Assembly: GCF_000622085.1 (NCBI RefSeq)
Contig: NZ_JHWL01000004.1
Span: 62,001-126,000, forward strand
Length of the DNA stretch: 64,000 bases
Origin: Butyrivibrio proteoclasticus P6B7
GTDB taxonomy: Bacteria; Bacillota; Clostridia; Lachnospirales; Lachnospiraceae
Direction: 5' to 3'
In this document: piece by piece, positions 52,970-61,332 of the stretch
Numbering within the stretch: the first letter of the stretch is position 1
Layout of the letters: every line of letters starts with the position of its first letter
Made by a program: the position numbers and the translations under genes
Notes under the pieces: generated by a model
The model's input: only the letters and a program-made list of their open reading frames with translations
What the model was told of the DNA's origin: nothing
Database searches by the model: none

Positions 52970-54400
52970 ATGAAATATTACTTGGCAGTGGATATAGGTG
53001 CTTCTTCCGGCCGCCACATCTTAGCTCACCTTGAGGAGGGCCGGATCGTTCTGGAAGAAGTCTACCGCTTTTATAATGGCATGGATGACAGAAACGGCCA
53101 CAAAGTCTGGGATACAGAAAGGCTCTTTTCCGAAATCCTTGCCGGCATGAAGAAATGCAAAGAACTGGGCAAAATCCCAGAAACCATGGGCATCGACACC
53201 TGGGGAGTTGACTATGTGCTCCTTGATAAGGATGACAAGCTCCTTGGTGACTGCATTGCCTACCGCGATGACAGAACAAAGGGCATGGACACTGAGGTTT
53301 ACAAGATCATCTCTGAGGAAGCCCTCTATGAGAGGACCGGAATCCAGAAGGCAATCTTTAACACCATCTATCAGCTCATGTCCACCAAGAAGCGTAACCC
53401 TGAGAAGCTCTCAAATGCCAGGACCCTTCTAATGATCCCGGATTACATGAATTTCCTTCTTACAGGAGTCCGCAAGCAGGAGTACACCAACGCCACGACC
53501 ACTGGCCTTGTGGACGCTAGAACAGGAGAGTGGGACCATGAGCTCATCAGCATGTTGGGCTACCCTGACGAACTCTTCGGAGAGCTGTCTATGCCAGGAA
53601 CAGTCCTTGGTCCTGTAAAAAGAGCTATCGAAGAACAGGTAGGCTTTAGCTGCAGCGTAGTTCTTCCAGCTACCCACGACACAGGCTCAGCCGTAATGAG
53701 CGTTCCCTGCACAGAGGAGAACACTTTATACATTTCCTCCGGCACCTGGTCCCTTATGGGATGCGAACTCTCACAGGCTAACTGCAGCACCAAAGCCCGT
53801 GAAGCCAACTTCACCAACGAAGGCGGCTACGACCATAGATACCGCTTCCTTAAGAACATCATGGGCCTTTGGATGATCCAGTCTGTGAAGAAGGAGTTGG
53901 AAGAGGGCTTTGAATATGCTGGAAAGACTACAGAAGATGACTACTCATTTGCAAACCTCTGCGACAGAGCAGCCAAGGAGACCATTGATTCCATCGTTCC
54001 AGCTAACGATGAGAGATTCCTTAATCCTTCATCAATGATAAAAGAAATCCAGAAGACCTGCGAAGAATCTGGACAGCAGATTCCACAATCTCCATGGGAA
54101 CTTGCACGTGTAATCTACAGAAGCCTTGCGGTATGCTACAAAGAAGCCACAGATGAGATCGAAACCATTACTGGTAAGCACTTTGACTCAGTCAACATCG
54201 TTGGCGGCGGCTCAAATGCAGAATACCTCAACAAACTCACAGCTAAAGAGACAGGTAGACCTGTCAACGCCGGCCCATCTGAAGCAACCGCCATCGGCAA
54301 CATCGGCGCCCAAATGCTTGCTGGCGGTGACTTTGAGACCCTCAACGACTTCAGAAGAGCAGTATATGAATCCTTTGGAGTTAAGAAATACAGTGAATAA
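52970..54400 (+). CDS. rhaB: Rhamnulokinase
   Basis: A 476-residue FGGY-family kinase phosphorylating L-rhamnulose. YLAVDIGASSGRH at the start, MGIDTWGVDYVLLD, ATHDTGSAV and ISSGTWSLMG are typical. The ATG at 52970 follows TATGGGGAAA. It completes the rhamnose pathway; no rhamnose transporter or rhamnosidase is in the window. Confidence 0.95.
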   Translation: MKYYLAVDIGASSGRHILAHLEEGRIVLEEVYRFYNGMDDRNGHKVWDTERLFSEILAGMKKCKELGKIPETMGIDTWGVDYVLLDKDDKLLGDCIAYRDDRTKGMDTEVYKIISEEALYERTGIQKAIFNTIYQLMSTKKRNPEKLSNARTLLMIPDYMNFLLTGVRKQEYTNATTTGLVDARTGEWDHELISMLGYPDELFGELSMPGTVLGPVKRAIEEQVGFSCSVVLPATHDTGSAVMSVPCTEENTLYISSGTWSLMGCELSQANCSTKAREANFTNEGGYDHRYRFLKNIMGLWMIQSVKKELEEGFEYAGKTTEDDYSFANLCDRAAKETIDSIVPANDERFLNPSSMIKEIQKTCEESGQQIPQSPWELARVIYRSLAVCYKEATDEIETITGKHFDSVNIVGGGSNAEYLNKLTAKETGRPVNAGPSEATAIGNIGAQMLAGGDFETLNDFRRAVYESFGVKKYSE

Positions 54401-54404
54401 AAAA

Positions 54405-54432
54405 ATCCCCCAGAGATTACTCTCTGGGGGAT
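54405..54432. terminator. Strong bidirectional terminator after rhaB
   Basis: ATCCCCCAGAGA pairs perfectly with TCTCTGGGGGAT around a 4-base loop. On the minus strand it is followed by a seven-base T run and so also ends the convergent low-complexity gene. Confidence 0.9.
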
Positions 54433-54459
54433 TTATCATTTCCAAATGTGCAGTTTCAA

Positions 54460-55557
54460 TTACTGCTGCAATACCATGATTGACTCATCTCCATTAGCTA
54501 CTGAGATAAGATCAAACATTTCAAGTCCATCTACGTAGTAGTAAGCACCAACGAACAGTACATCGTGACCGATTGAATATGATCCATCGCTGCTATCCTC
54601 TGGGTTAGGGAATACAACTACAACATAGTGCTCGTAACCTTCCTGCTGCTGAAGAGCCTTGTCGATAGTATCCTGATCTGAAAGTGAAAGACCAGAAGAC
54701 TCAAGCTCGTTGCAAACATAGCGCTTTGCTTCGTCATCAAGGAGTACTACATAATCTGAGTACCAAACTGAACCATCGTCATAAAGGTATGCATAATCTG
54801 AATTTGAGAAGTGCCAGTATGAATCATAGTCAAGATCCTGAGCCTCTGCATCGAACTCATATGCATAGTAACCTGACATATCTACGCAGCTGTAAGATGT
54901 GTCTGAACCGCCGTTGTTGTTGTCTGAGCCGCCGCCCCAGCCAAAGTCATCGCCGTCGTAGTCATCGTCTTCATCGTCGTCTTTATCTTTGTCTTTGTCC
55001 TTATCCTTGTCTTTGTCTTTATCCTTATCTTTATCTTTGTCTTTATCTTTATCTTTGTTCTTCTTTTTCTTCTTCTTGTCTTTTCCGTCGTCGTCTTCGT
55101 CGTCGTCTTCGTCGTCGTCCTCGTCGTCGTCCTCGTCGTCTTCTTCGTCGTCCTCGTCGTCGTCCTCGTCGTCTTTATCCTTGTCTTTGTCTTTATCTTT
55201 ATCCTTCTTGTTTTCCTTCTCTTCATCTTCAGTTGAAGCAACTGCTGCGCCATTCTCATTTTCCTGAGCTCTTGCGCTTGGTCCGAAGCAGAAAACTATA
55301 GCAATGATAATTGCAAGGAATGCAACTAAAGCACCGCCGATACCAGCGATAAGTCCGATATTCTTCTTAGGAGGCTCCTGGTTACCATATCCACCACCGA
55401 AGCCATTTGAATTGTTAAGACGCATCTGTGGGTTGTATCCACCATTGTTCATCTGTGGACCACGGAACTGATTATAATTTGGATTAGGTCTCTGACCTGG
55501 AAACTGCTGATTGAAATTGTTATTGCCCTGATTATTAAACTGATTATTATAATTCAT
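54460..55557 (-). CDS. Membrane protein with long Asp-rich and Lys-Asp repeat region
   Basis: A 365-residue protein in four parts: an Asn/Gln/Gly-rich N-terminus (residues 1-65), one membrane helix (about 68-92), a low-complexity region (about 105-205) of Asp/Glu runs and Lys-Asp dipeptide repeats, a Gly/Asn spacer, and a C-terminal folded domain of about 140 residues rich in Tyr and Asp. The last domain (SCVDMSGYYAYEFDAE, YDSYWHFSNSDYAYLYDDG) should be outside the cell, with the charged region as a stalk. I do not recognise the family. GGGAGAAATG precedes the start. Confidence 0.75.
   Translation of the reverse strand: MNYNNQFNNQGNNNFNQQFPGQRPNPNYNQFRGPQMNNGGYNPQMRLNNSNGFGGGYGNQEPPKKNIGLIAGIGGALVAFLAIIIAIVFCFGPSARAQENENGAAVASTEDEEKENKKDKDKDKDKDKDDEDDDEDDEEDDEDDDEDDDEDDDEDDDGKDKKKKKKNKDKDKDKDKDKDKDKDKDKDKDKDKDDDEDDDYDGDDFGWGGGSDNNNGGSDTSYSCVDMSGYYAYEFDAEAQDLDYDSYWHFSNSDYAYLYDDGSVWYSDYVVLLDDEAKRYVCNELESSGLSLSDQDTIDKALQQQEGYEHYVVVVFPNPEDSSDGSYSIGHDVLFVGAYYYVDGLEMFDLISVANGDESIMVLQQ
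54962..55210. repeat. Coding microsatellite (GTC/TCGTCC and TTTGTC/TTTATC units)
   Basis: On the plus strand near-perfect hexamer runs of (T)TTATC/TTTGTC, encoding Lys-Asp on the minus strand, flank runs of TCGTCN units encoding Asp/Glu. Third-position variation (GAC/GAT, AAG/AAA) shows selection on the protein rather than very recent slippage alone. Confidence 0.8.
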
Positions 55558-55681
55558 ACCATTTCTCCCTAAAAATCATTTGTGTTATTTGCTGTTCTAC
55601 CATATACACAAATGGGGTGGCAGATATGTTGCAAATTTTCAAAAAAATTTTAAAAAAATTTATGAGATAGTCTAAAAAGCC

Positions 55682-57049
55682 CTAAAACAAGCCTTTTCTC
55701 CAGTCCTTGGAATGGTATCTTGCAAAGGCTGTTGAGCCAACAATTGTCCAGGTGATTCCAGTTGATACCCAAAGTCCCCATTCTCCAAGGAATGGAATAG
55801 AGCAAAGAGCCAGTGGGAACACAACCCTTCCAACCATTTCAGCTGCACCAGAGAGAGCTGGGAAAAGAGCATCTCCAGCACCGTTAAGGATTCCCCTGCA
55901 GACATAGATGGTTCCAAGTGGAAGATAGAACATAGACAGAATCTTCATGGCAGTTCCGCCGTAGTAGATGATCTTGTCAGCCCCTTCTCCTTTTACAAAG
56001 ATGCTTACGATAGATCCGCTAAACAGCAGCATCACAGGGATCATCACGATAGCGTAGATCAGCATCATAGTCATGCCTCTCTTATATCCCTCTTTTACCC
56101 TGTCCCCTTTCCTTGCGCCGAAGTTCTGGCCCGTGTAGGAGGAGAGAGAATCAGAAAGAGCTTTAAACTGCAGGTTCACAAGATTCTCAATCTTACTTGT
56201 AGTAGTAAAGGCCGCAACAATAATATAGTCAAAAGAGTTAATGACTCTTTGAAGAACCACGAAGGAAAGAGCTATGAGTCCGCTCTGAAGCGCCATGGAG
56301 CCTCCAAGAGTAAAGCACTTTACGACAATATCTTTATCAAATCCGAAGTCTGCTTTTTCTAATTTAAAGACAGGATTCTTAAGGAAAGCAAAGGTCATGG
56401 ATGACAAAGCAGAAAGAGCCTGAGCTGTAATAGTAGCCACCGCAAGGCCCACCACACCCATGTCGAATACCAGAACAAATACCAGATCCATGATCACGTT
56501 AAGAAAGCTGGATATTATAAGGAAGAACAGCGGAGTCTTGGAATCCCCAACGCCCTTTAATATGTAGGAAACAGTGTTATAAAGAGCTGTTCCCACAAAG
56601 CCAAGGCAGATGATGGACATATAGGCTGCCGCATTAGAAAGAATGTACTCCGGAGTTCCCATAATATACTTAAGCACAGGGAAAGCAAAGATGGCACCAA
56701 GAACACCGATGGTCATGGCAGTGGCAGCCACGAGAATAAAGGCGTTGGTGATAACTTTTTTAACAGATTTGATGTCGCCCTTTCCAAAGTGCTGGGATGT
56801 GACGATGCCAATACCTGTAGCCAGGCCGTTTCCCAGGGCGAAAAAGAGATTTGTCACATGACCGGTGGATCCAACCGCAGCCAGGGCGGAAGGATCAATG
56901 TATCTGCCAGCAATGATGGTGTCTACGATGTTGTAGAACTGCTGGAAAATATTTCCAAATAAAGTTGGAAGCATAAAGGTCAGAAGAAGCTTTGTGGGAT
57001 CCCCGACCGTCATATCTACTGATGTTGAACGTGTTACTGCTTTACTCAT
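55682..57049 (-). CDS. MATE-family efflux transporter
   Basis: A 455-residue twelve-helix transporter that exports organic cations or drugs using a sodium or proton gradient. The N-terminal PTKLLLTFMLPTLFGNIFQQFYNIVD and TGIGIVTSQHFGKGD are typical of the NorM/DinF-like branch. The ATG at 57049 follows AGAGGTAATC; the upstream start at 57082 is less likely. It stands alone, divergent from the ABC-F gene. Confidence 0.93.
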   Translation of the reverse strand: MSKAVTRSTSVDMTVGDPTKLLLTFMLPTLFGNIFQQFYNIVDTIIAGRYIDPSALAAVGSTGHVTNLFFALGNGLATGIGIVTSQHFGKGDIKSVKKVITNAFILVAATAMTIGVLGAIFAFPVLKYIMGTPEYILSNAAAYMSIICLGFVGTALYNTVSYILKGVGDSKTPLFFLIISSFLNVIMDLVFVLVFDMGVVGLAVATITAQALSALSSMTFAFLKNPVFKLEKADFGFDKDIVVKCFTLGGSMALQSGLIALSFVVLQRVINSFDYIIVAAFTTTSKIENLVNLQFKALSDSLSSYTGQNFGARKGDRVKEGYKRGMTMMLIYAIVMIPVMLLFSGSIVSIFVKGEGADKIIYYGGTAMKILSMFYLPLGTIYVCRGILNGAGDALFPALSGAAEMVGRVVFPLALCSIPFLGEWGLWVSTGITWTIVGSTAFARYHSKDWRKGLF

Positions 57050-57300
57050 GATTACCTCTAAACTCAAATATACACTTGCCAAGCTGCTCTAAATATCTCA
57101 GAGCGCTAAGCATTCAGTTTAGTATAGGTTATCCTTAGCTCTTTTTCTATCTACATTATTGAACACTTTCTGTGGATTTTGATTTATCTTTGATATGTTG
57201 CAAACTCATTAGATGATTATGAAAAATCTTCACTATCTCTTTTGACAAATGTGGTATGATATAAAACGGTTTTTTGATTTGATTTAAATAGGAGAGTTTT

Positions 57301-58860
57301 ATGAGTATTTTAAACGTTGAGCATTTAACCCACGGTTTCGGCGACAGAGCCATCTTTGATGACGTGTCTTTCAGACTCCTTAAGGGTGAACATATCGGAC
57401 TTGTTGGAGCCAACGGCGAAGGTAAGTCTACATTTATGAATATCATTATCGGCAAGCTTATGCCAGATGCCGGTAAGATCGAGTGGGCAAAGAACGTTAA
57501 GGTGGGCTACCTTGATCAGCACGCTGTGTTAAAAGAGGGAATGACCATCAGGGACGTCCTTGCATCCGCCTACGAGCCTCTTTATGAGATGGAGCGCCGC
57601 ATGAACGAGATCTGCGATGCCATGGGGGATGCGGACGAAGAGACCCTCAATAATTATATGGAAGAGCTGGGTACTATTCAGGATCTTTTAACCAACCATG
57701 ACTTCTACCTTATTGATTCCAAGATTGAAGAGGTTTCAAGAGCACTGGGATTCCTTGACCTTGGTCTTGATAGGGATGTTACTGAGCTTTCCGGTGGACA
57801 AAGAACTAAAATCTTACTTGGTAAGCTGCTTCTTGAGAAGCCTGATATCCTTCTTCTTGACGAGCCTACCAACTACCTGGATGCTGAGCATATCGTGTGG
57901 CTTACAAGATACCTTCAGGAGTACGACAACGCCTTTATCCTTATCTCACACGACATTCCTTTCCTTAATAATGTAGTTAACATCATCTATCACATGGATG
58001 GTCAGACCCATTCACTGGACAGATATGTTGGTGATTACGACAAGTTCATGGAAGTCTATGAGATGAAGAAGGCCCAGAGAGAGGCAGCCTACAACAGACA
58101 GCAGCAGGAGATTGCTGATCTTAAGGATTTCGTTGCCCGCAATAAGGCCCGCGTTGCCACCCGTAACATGGCCATGGCCCGTCAAAAGAAATTAGACAGT
58201 ATGGACATTATCGAGAAGATCCAGGAAAAGCCAAAGCCAGAGTTTAACTTTAAGACTGCAAGGACTCCTGGTAAGTACATCTTTGAGACTAAGGATCTGG
58301 TGATCGGCTATGATGAGCCACTTTCATTACCTCTTAATATCAATATGGAGCGTGGATCAAGAATTGTCCTTACTGGTGCCAACGGTATCGGTAAGACAAC
58401 ACTTCTTAAGAGTATCCTCGGTCTTATCAAGCCTATAAGTGGAAACGTAGAACTGGGCGAGAATGTGGAGATTGGATACTTTGAGCAGGAGATGTCTCCT
58501 GACATTGAGACCACCTGTATGGAAGAAATCTGGAAGGAATTCCCAGGCTTTTCTCAGTACGAGGTCCGTTCAGCCCTTGCCAAGTGCGGACTTACCACCA
58601 AGCACATCGAGAGTAAGTGCAAGGTTTTATCTGGTGGTGAGCAGGCTAAGGTTCGCCTTTGCAAGCTGATCAACAGAGAGTCCAACGTTCTTGTACTGGA
58701 CGAGCCTACTAACCACCTGGATGTAGATGCCAAGGACGAGCTTAAAAGAGCTCTCAAAGAATACAAGGGAAGCATCCTCATGGTCTGCCACGAGCCAGAC
58801 TTCTACGAAGGTCTCGCCACTGAGATCATGGACTGCTCCAAGTGGACAACAAGAGTGTAA
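57301..58860 (+). CDS. ABC-F family ATPase (ribosome-associated)
   Basis: A 519-residue soluble protein with two ABC domains and no membrane part. Walker A motifs are GANGEGKST and GANGIGKTT, signatures LSGGQRTK and LSGGEQAK, Walker B regions both followed by DEPTNxLD. A linker of about 80 residues lies between the domains. These features define ABC-F proteins, which act on the ribosome as translation factors or antibiotic protectors; the type is nearest to YkpA/YbiT. AGGAGAG precedes the ATG. Confidence 0.93.
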   Translation: MSILNVEHLTHGFGDRAIFDDVSFRLLKGEHIGLVGANGEGKSTFMNIIIGKLMPDAGKIEWAKNVKVGYLDQHAVLKEGMTIRDVLASAYEPLYEMERRMNEICDAMGDADEETLNNYMEELGTIQDLLTNHDFYLIDSKIEEVSRALGFLDLGLDRDVTELSGGQRTKILLGKLLLEKPDILLLDEPTNYLDAEHIVWLTRYLQEYDNAFILISHDIPFLNNVVNIIYHMDGQTHSLDRYVGDYDKFMEVYEMKKAQREAAYNRQQQEIADLKDFVARNKARVATRNMAMARQKKLDSMDIIEKIQEKPKPEFNFKTARTPGKYIFETKDLVIGYDEPLSLPLNINMERGSRIVLTGANGIGKTTLLKSILGLIKPISGNVELGENVEIGYFEQEMSPDIETTCMEEIWKEFPGFSQYEVRSALAKCGLTTKHIESKCKVLSGGEQAKVRLCKLINRESNVLVLDEPTNHLDVDAKDELKRALKEYKGSILMVCHEPDFYEGLATEIMDCSKWTTRV

Positions 58861-58928
58861 GATTTTTTGCAACATAATTCATTTCTCATCTGTATAGATT
58901 GTATAAGACTATCTACGGAGGAGAGAGT

Positions 58929-59777
58929 ATGAGTGAAAATCTTAGAAATGATATAAAGAAATGTCCATGGTCAGCCCTTGTATGTGCTATATGGTTTAGC
59001 CTGATCTGGTGGCTGATGGCATGGACATCAATTAGATACGATGAGGGGCTTGATAATCTCTTTGCCTATAGGGGTTTGTTTGATCATCCAAGGCTTGTGG
59101 GAGCGGTATCTGGAGTTATTACCTTTATTCTTGTAGGATATTGGGATAAGTTTAAGAACAGGCTTGATGTGGTGCTGTTTCCGATGGTGGCAGCTATCTT
59201 AAATGTAGTATTTACTATTATCTCTTCGTCTATTTGGCGCACAGACCATGTTTATACTGACTGGGAGCTGGGCTTCTGGCCTGATAGGCTTTGGTTTATT
59301 TCATGGTATGTTATCGGAGTATGTGTGGTATTTCTTGCATTTGACAGGCTACTTCCTTTTGTGCATATGTATTTAAGGGCATTAATTGTAGGCTTTGTGT
59401 TTACATTCTGCATCTGGGGATTACTTGCTCTGATTTTAGTTGCGTTTGAAATGCTTCTCTTTGGGGCAGCTGATTTCTTTTTACATATGATCTTTGTAAG
59501 TATCGCGAGTATGGTAATTTCAGCTCTTGTTTTAGGTACTTTAATTGGAGCAGTTGGTTATCTTGTGATCAAAAAGATGAAGCTGCTTGGCGACGCTGGA
59601 CAGTATGTACTATTTTTCTTTGGAGCTGTCTACACAGATTTCCAACTTCCAATCTTTGGAGATATGGGAACAGCTTTTGTAGCATTTTTTGCTATTTTCT
59701 CCATTTTTATCTTTGGATTACTGACTCTGGTAGATTTCCTTAGTAGCAGAGCTGTTAAGAAGGATGTTTTACTATGA
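58929..59777 (+). CDS. Unknown polytopic membrane protein, first of a tandem pair
   Basis: A 282-residue protein with about seven to eight membrane helices and no family I recognise. The start at 58929 follows GGAGGAGAG. Conserved between the two copies are IWWLMAWTSIRYD near the N-terminus, FxHPRLVG, SSxIWRTDHVY, WELGFWP and ISWYVIG. The Trp/Arg/Asp-rich segment IWRTDHVY between helices could be a binding site. Protein identity with the next gene is roughly half, so the pair arose by duplication. Confidence 0.75.
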   Translation: MSENLRNDIKKCPWSALVCAIWFSLIWWLMAWTSIRYDEGLDNLFAYRGLFDHPRLVGAVSGVITFILVGYWDKFKNRLDVVLFPMVAAILNVVFTIISSSIWRTDHVYTDWELGFWPDRLWFISWYVIGVCVVFLAFDRLLPFVHMYLRALIVGFVFTFCIWGLLALILVAFEMLLFGAADFFLHMIFVSIASMVISALVLGTLIGAVGYLVIKKMKLLGDAGQYVLFFFGAVYTDFQLPIFGDMGTAFVAFFAIFSIFIFGLLTLVDFLSSRAVKKDVLL

Positions 59778-59811
59778 CTTGTGAATAAGGCTATCTTAGG
59801 AGGAAAAGAGT

Positions 59812-60660
59812 ATGAAAGAGAAACTTAAGAACGACATAAAGAAATGTCCATTGTCAGCGATTGTTTGCGTAGCGTGGTTTAGCTTGATCTGGTGGCTGAT
59901 GGCATGGACATCAATTAGATACGATAACGGGCAGGGTAATTTCTTTGCTTATTGGGGAGTTTTCAGCCATCCAAGACTTGTGGGAGTAATCACAGGAGTA
60001 GTTACCTTCGAGCTTGTTGGATACCTGAATAAGTTCAAGAATGTATATGATATCCTTATCTTTCCGGTGATCGCAGCAATTCTAAATGTGGTATTTAGTG
60101 CTGCCTCTTCTACAATCTGGCGCACAGACCATGTTTATTCCGAGTGGGAACTGGGATTCTGGCCAGAGAGACTTTTGTATATCTCATGGTATGTGATCGG
60201 AACATGTGTGATCTTTCTTGCAATTGACAGACTAATTCCATTTCTTCATGAGTATCTTAGAGCGCTGGTTTTAGGCTTTATGTATATTCTTTGCGTTTGG
60301 GGATCGTTGGATCTGATCGCATATATCATAAAAATGCTTCCAATAGAAATATATATCTACTTAGAGGATTCAATTTCATTTGAATTTATGTATATGTTAG
60401 CCGTGGCCTTCATTGTGGCATTTGGAGTGATCGCATTCTTTGTAGTCAAGAAGCTTAATCTTCTTCACGGCTTCATTCAGTATGCACTATTTACGGTAGC
60501 TGCTATTTACACAGACTACCAATTTATGGCGTTTGGAGATTTTGGAATAATATTTTTTGCTTTGTTTGTGCTAAACGCAGTTGTAGTCTTTCTCTTAGTA
60601 GCATTGATTGACTTCATCGTAAGAATGATTATTAAAAAGAAAAAACAGCGTGTAGAATAA
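59812..60660 (+). CDS. Unknown polytopic membrane protein, second of a tandem pair
   Basis: A 282-residue paralogue of the preceding gene, equal in length and with the same helix pattern. The first 50 codons are nearly identical at DNA level around the LIWWLMAWTSIRYD segment, while the last third has diverged. AGGAGGAAAAG precedes the ATG. The gap between the two genes is 34 bases, so they are probably co-transcribed. A long gene-free region with repeats follows. Confidence 0.75.
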   Translation: MKEKLKNDIKKCPLSAIVCVAWFSLIWWLMAWTSIRYDNGQGNFFAYWGVFSHPRLVGVITGVVTFELVGYLNKFKNVYDILIFPVIAAILNVVFSAASSTIWRTDHVYSEWELGFWPERLLYISWYVIGTCVIFLAIDRLIPFLHEYLRALVLGFMYILCVWGSLDLIAYIIKMLPIEIYIYLEDSISFEFMYMLAVAFIVAFGVIAFFVVKKLNLLHGFIQYALFTVAAIYTDYQFMAFGDFGIIFFALFVLNAVVVFLLVALIDFIVRMIIKKKKQRVE

Positions 60661-60735
60661 ATAATTAATAGAATTAGAGGAAAGAATCTATCTGATAAGA
60701 ACGAAAATGGTGATCAAGCCAGAAAACAAGGAGTG

Positions 60736-60751
60736 GGCAAATGCCTTTGCC
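60736..60751. repeat. Small palindrome before the 75-bp array
   Basis: GGCAAA pairs with TTTGCC around TGCC. It lies 9 bases before the first array unit. The rest of 60661-60735 shows nothing I can name. Confidence 0.5.
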
Positions 60752-60759
60752 ACAGTTTG

Positions 60760-61025
60760 TGCGGATAAGGGGATTATGATTCAGTACCTTTATCCGCAAA
60801 TATTGACTTTGAAAATCAGGTTTTCGTAGACCGTGCGGATAAACCAGTATGATTCAATAACCTCTATCCGCAAATCTAGATTCATAGTCTTTAGCTTGAA
60901 ATCGAATTTGCGGATAGGATGAATTGATTCAGGATATCTTATCCGTAGATGCCTTGAGAATGAGGTATCAAAACATGAAAAGTTGCGGATAAGATGGTGG
61001 GATTATTAATGCTTTACACGTACAG
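60760..61025. repeat. Degenerate tandem array, four 42-bp units at 74-75 bp period
   Basis: Units begin at 60760, 60834, 60909 and 60984. The first three share TGCGGATA at the left end, GATTCA in the centre and TATCCG followed by CAAAT or TAGAT at the right end; the ends are inverted repeats of each other. The fourth keeps only the left half and part of the centre. Intervening 32-33 bp segments differ, although the first and third share a TTGARAAT..AGGT stretch. There is no coding frame and no cas gene nearby. Confidence 0.75.
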
Positions 61026-61035
61026 GCTAGAATAT

Positions 61036-61069
61036 AGGTTGATTACTAGAGAATGAGGTTGATTACTAG
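61036..61069. repeat. Short direct repeat
   Basis: AGGTTGATTACTAG occurs twice, at 61036 and 61056, with a 20-bp period. It lies between the 75-bp array and the palindromic element. Confidence 0.7.
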
Positions 61070-61133
61070 TTGGAATTATTTGCATAAGTAAAGAACTTGG
61101 ATATGAGATGAGTATTGCTAAGCCAGATGCAGA

Positions 61134-61312
61134 GCCCCAGGGCCATAGATATGTAGATGCGAGCATTTGGACGAGTCGATGAGTTCCTAGGTGAAATATA
61201 AGAAAAATGGTGAATGCCCTGAACGACTGTGATATGAGCCATTTTTCTTATATAAGCCGTAGGAAGTCACGGCGAGGAAACGTGAGCATATACATATCTA
61301 TGGCCCTGGGGC
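61134..61312. repeat. 179-bp nested inverted-repeat element after the AP2 gene
   Basis: Outer arms 61134-61160 and 61286-61312 match at 26 of 27 positions; inner arms 61196-61210 and 61239-61253 match at 15 of 15; the segments between are only partly complementary. The ends read GCCCCAGG and CCTGGGGC, as in the element after glyA. It lies just beyond the 3' end of the AP2 gene, and no T run suggests a simple terminator. Confidence 0.75.
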
Positions 61313-61332
61313 GTTGTAGTGGATAGCCAGGA

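Noticed and set aside
54989..55267. Plus-strand frame coding a Ser-Leu repeat protein
   Set aside because: It is the reverse reading of the Lys-Asp/Asp-rich microsatellite. The minus-strand frame has a ribosome site, a membrane helix and a folded C-terminal domain.
60760..61025. CRISPR array
   Set aside because: Unit and spacer lengths fit, but the units match only at ends and centre, two of the intervening segments resemble each other, and no cas gene is in the window.
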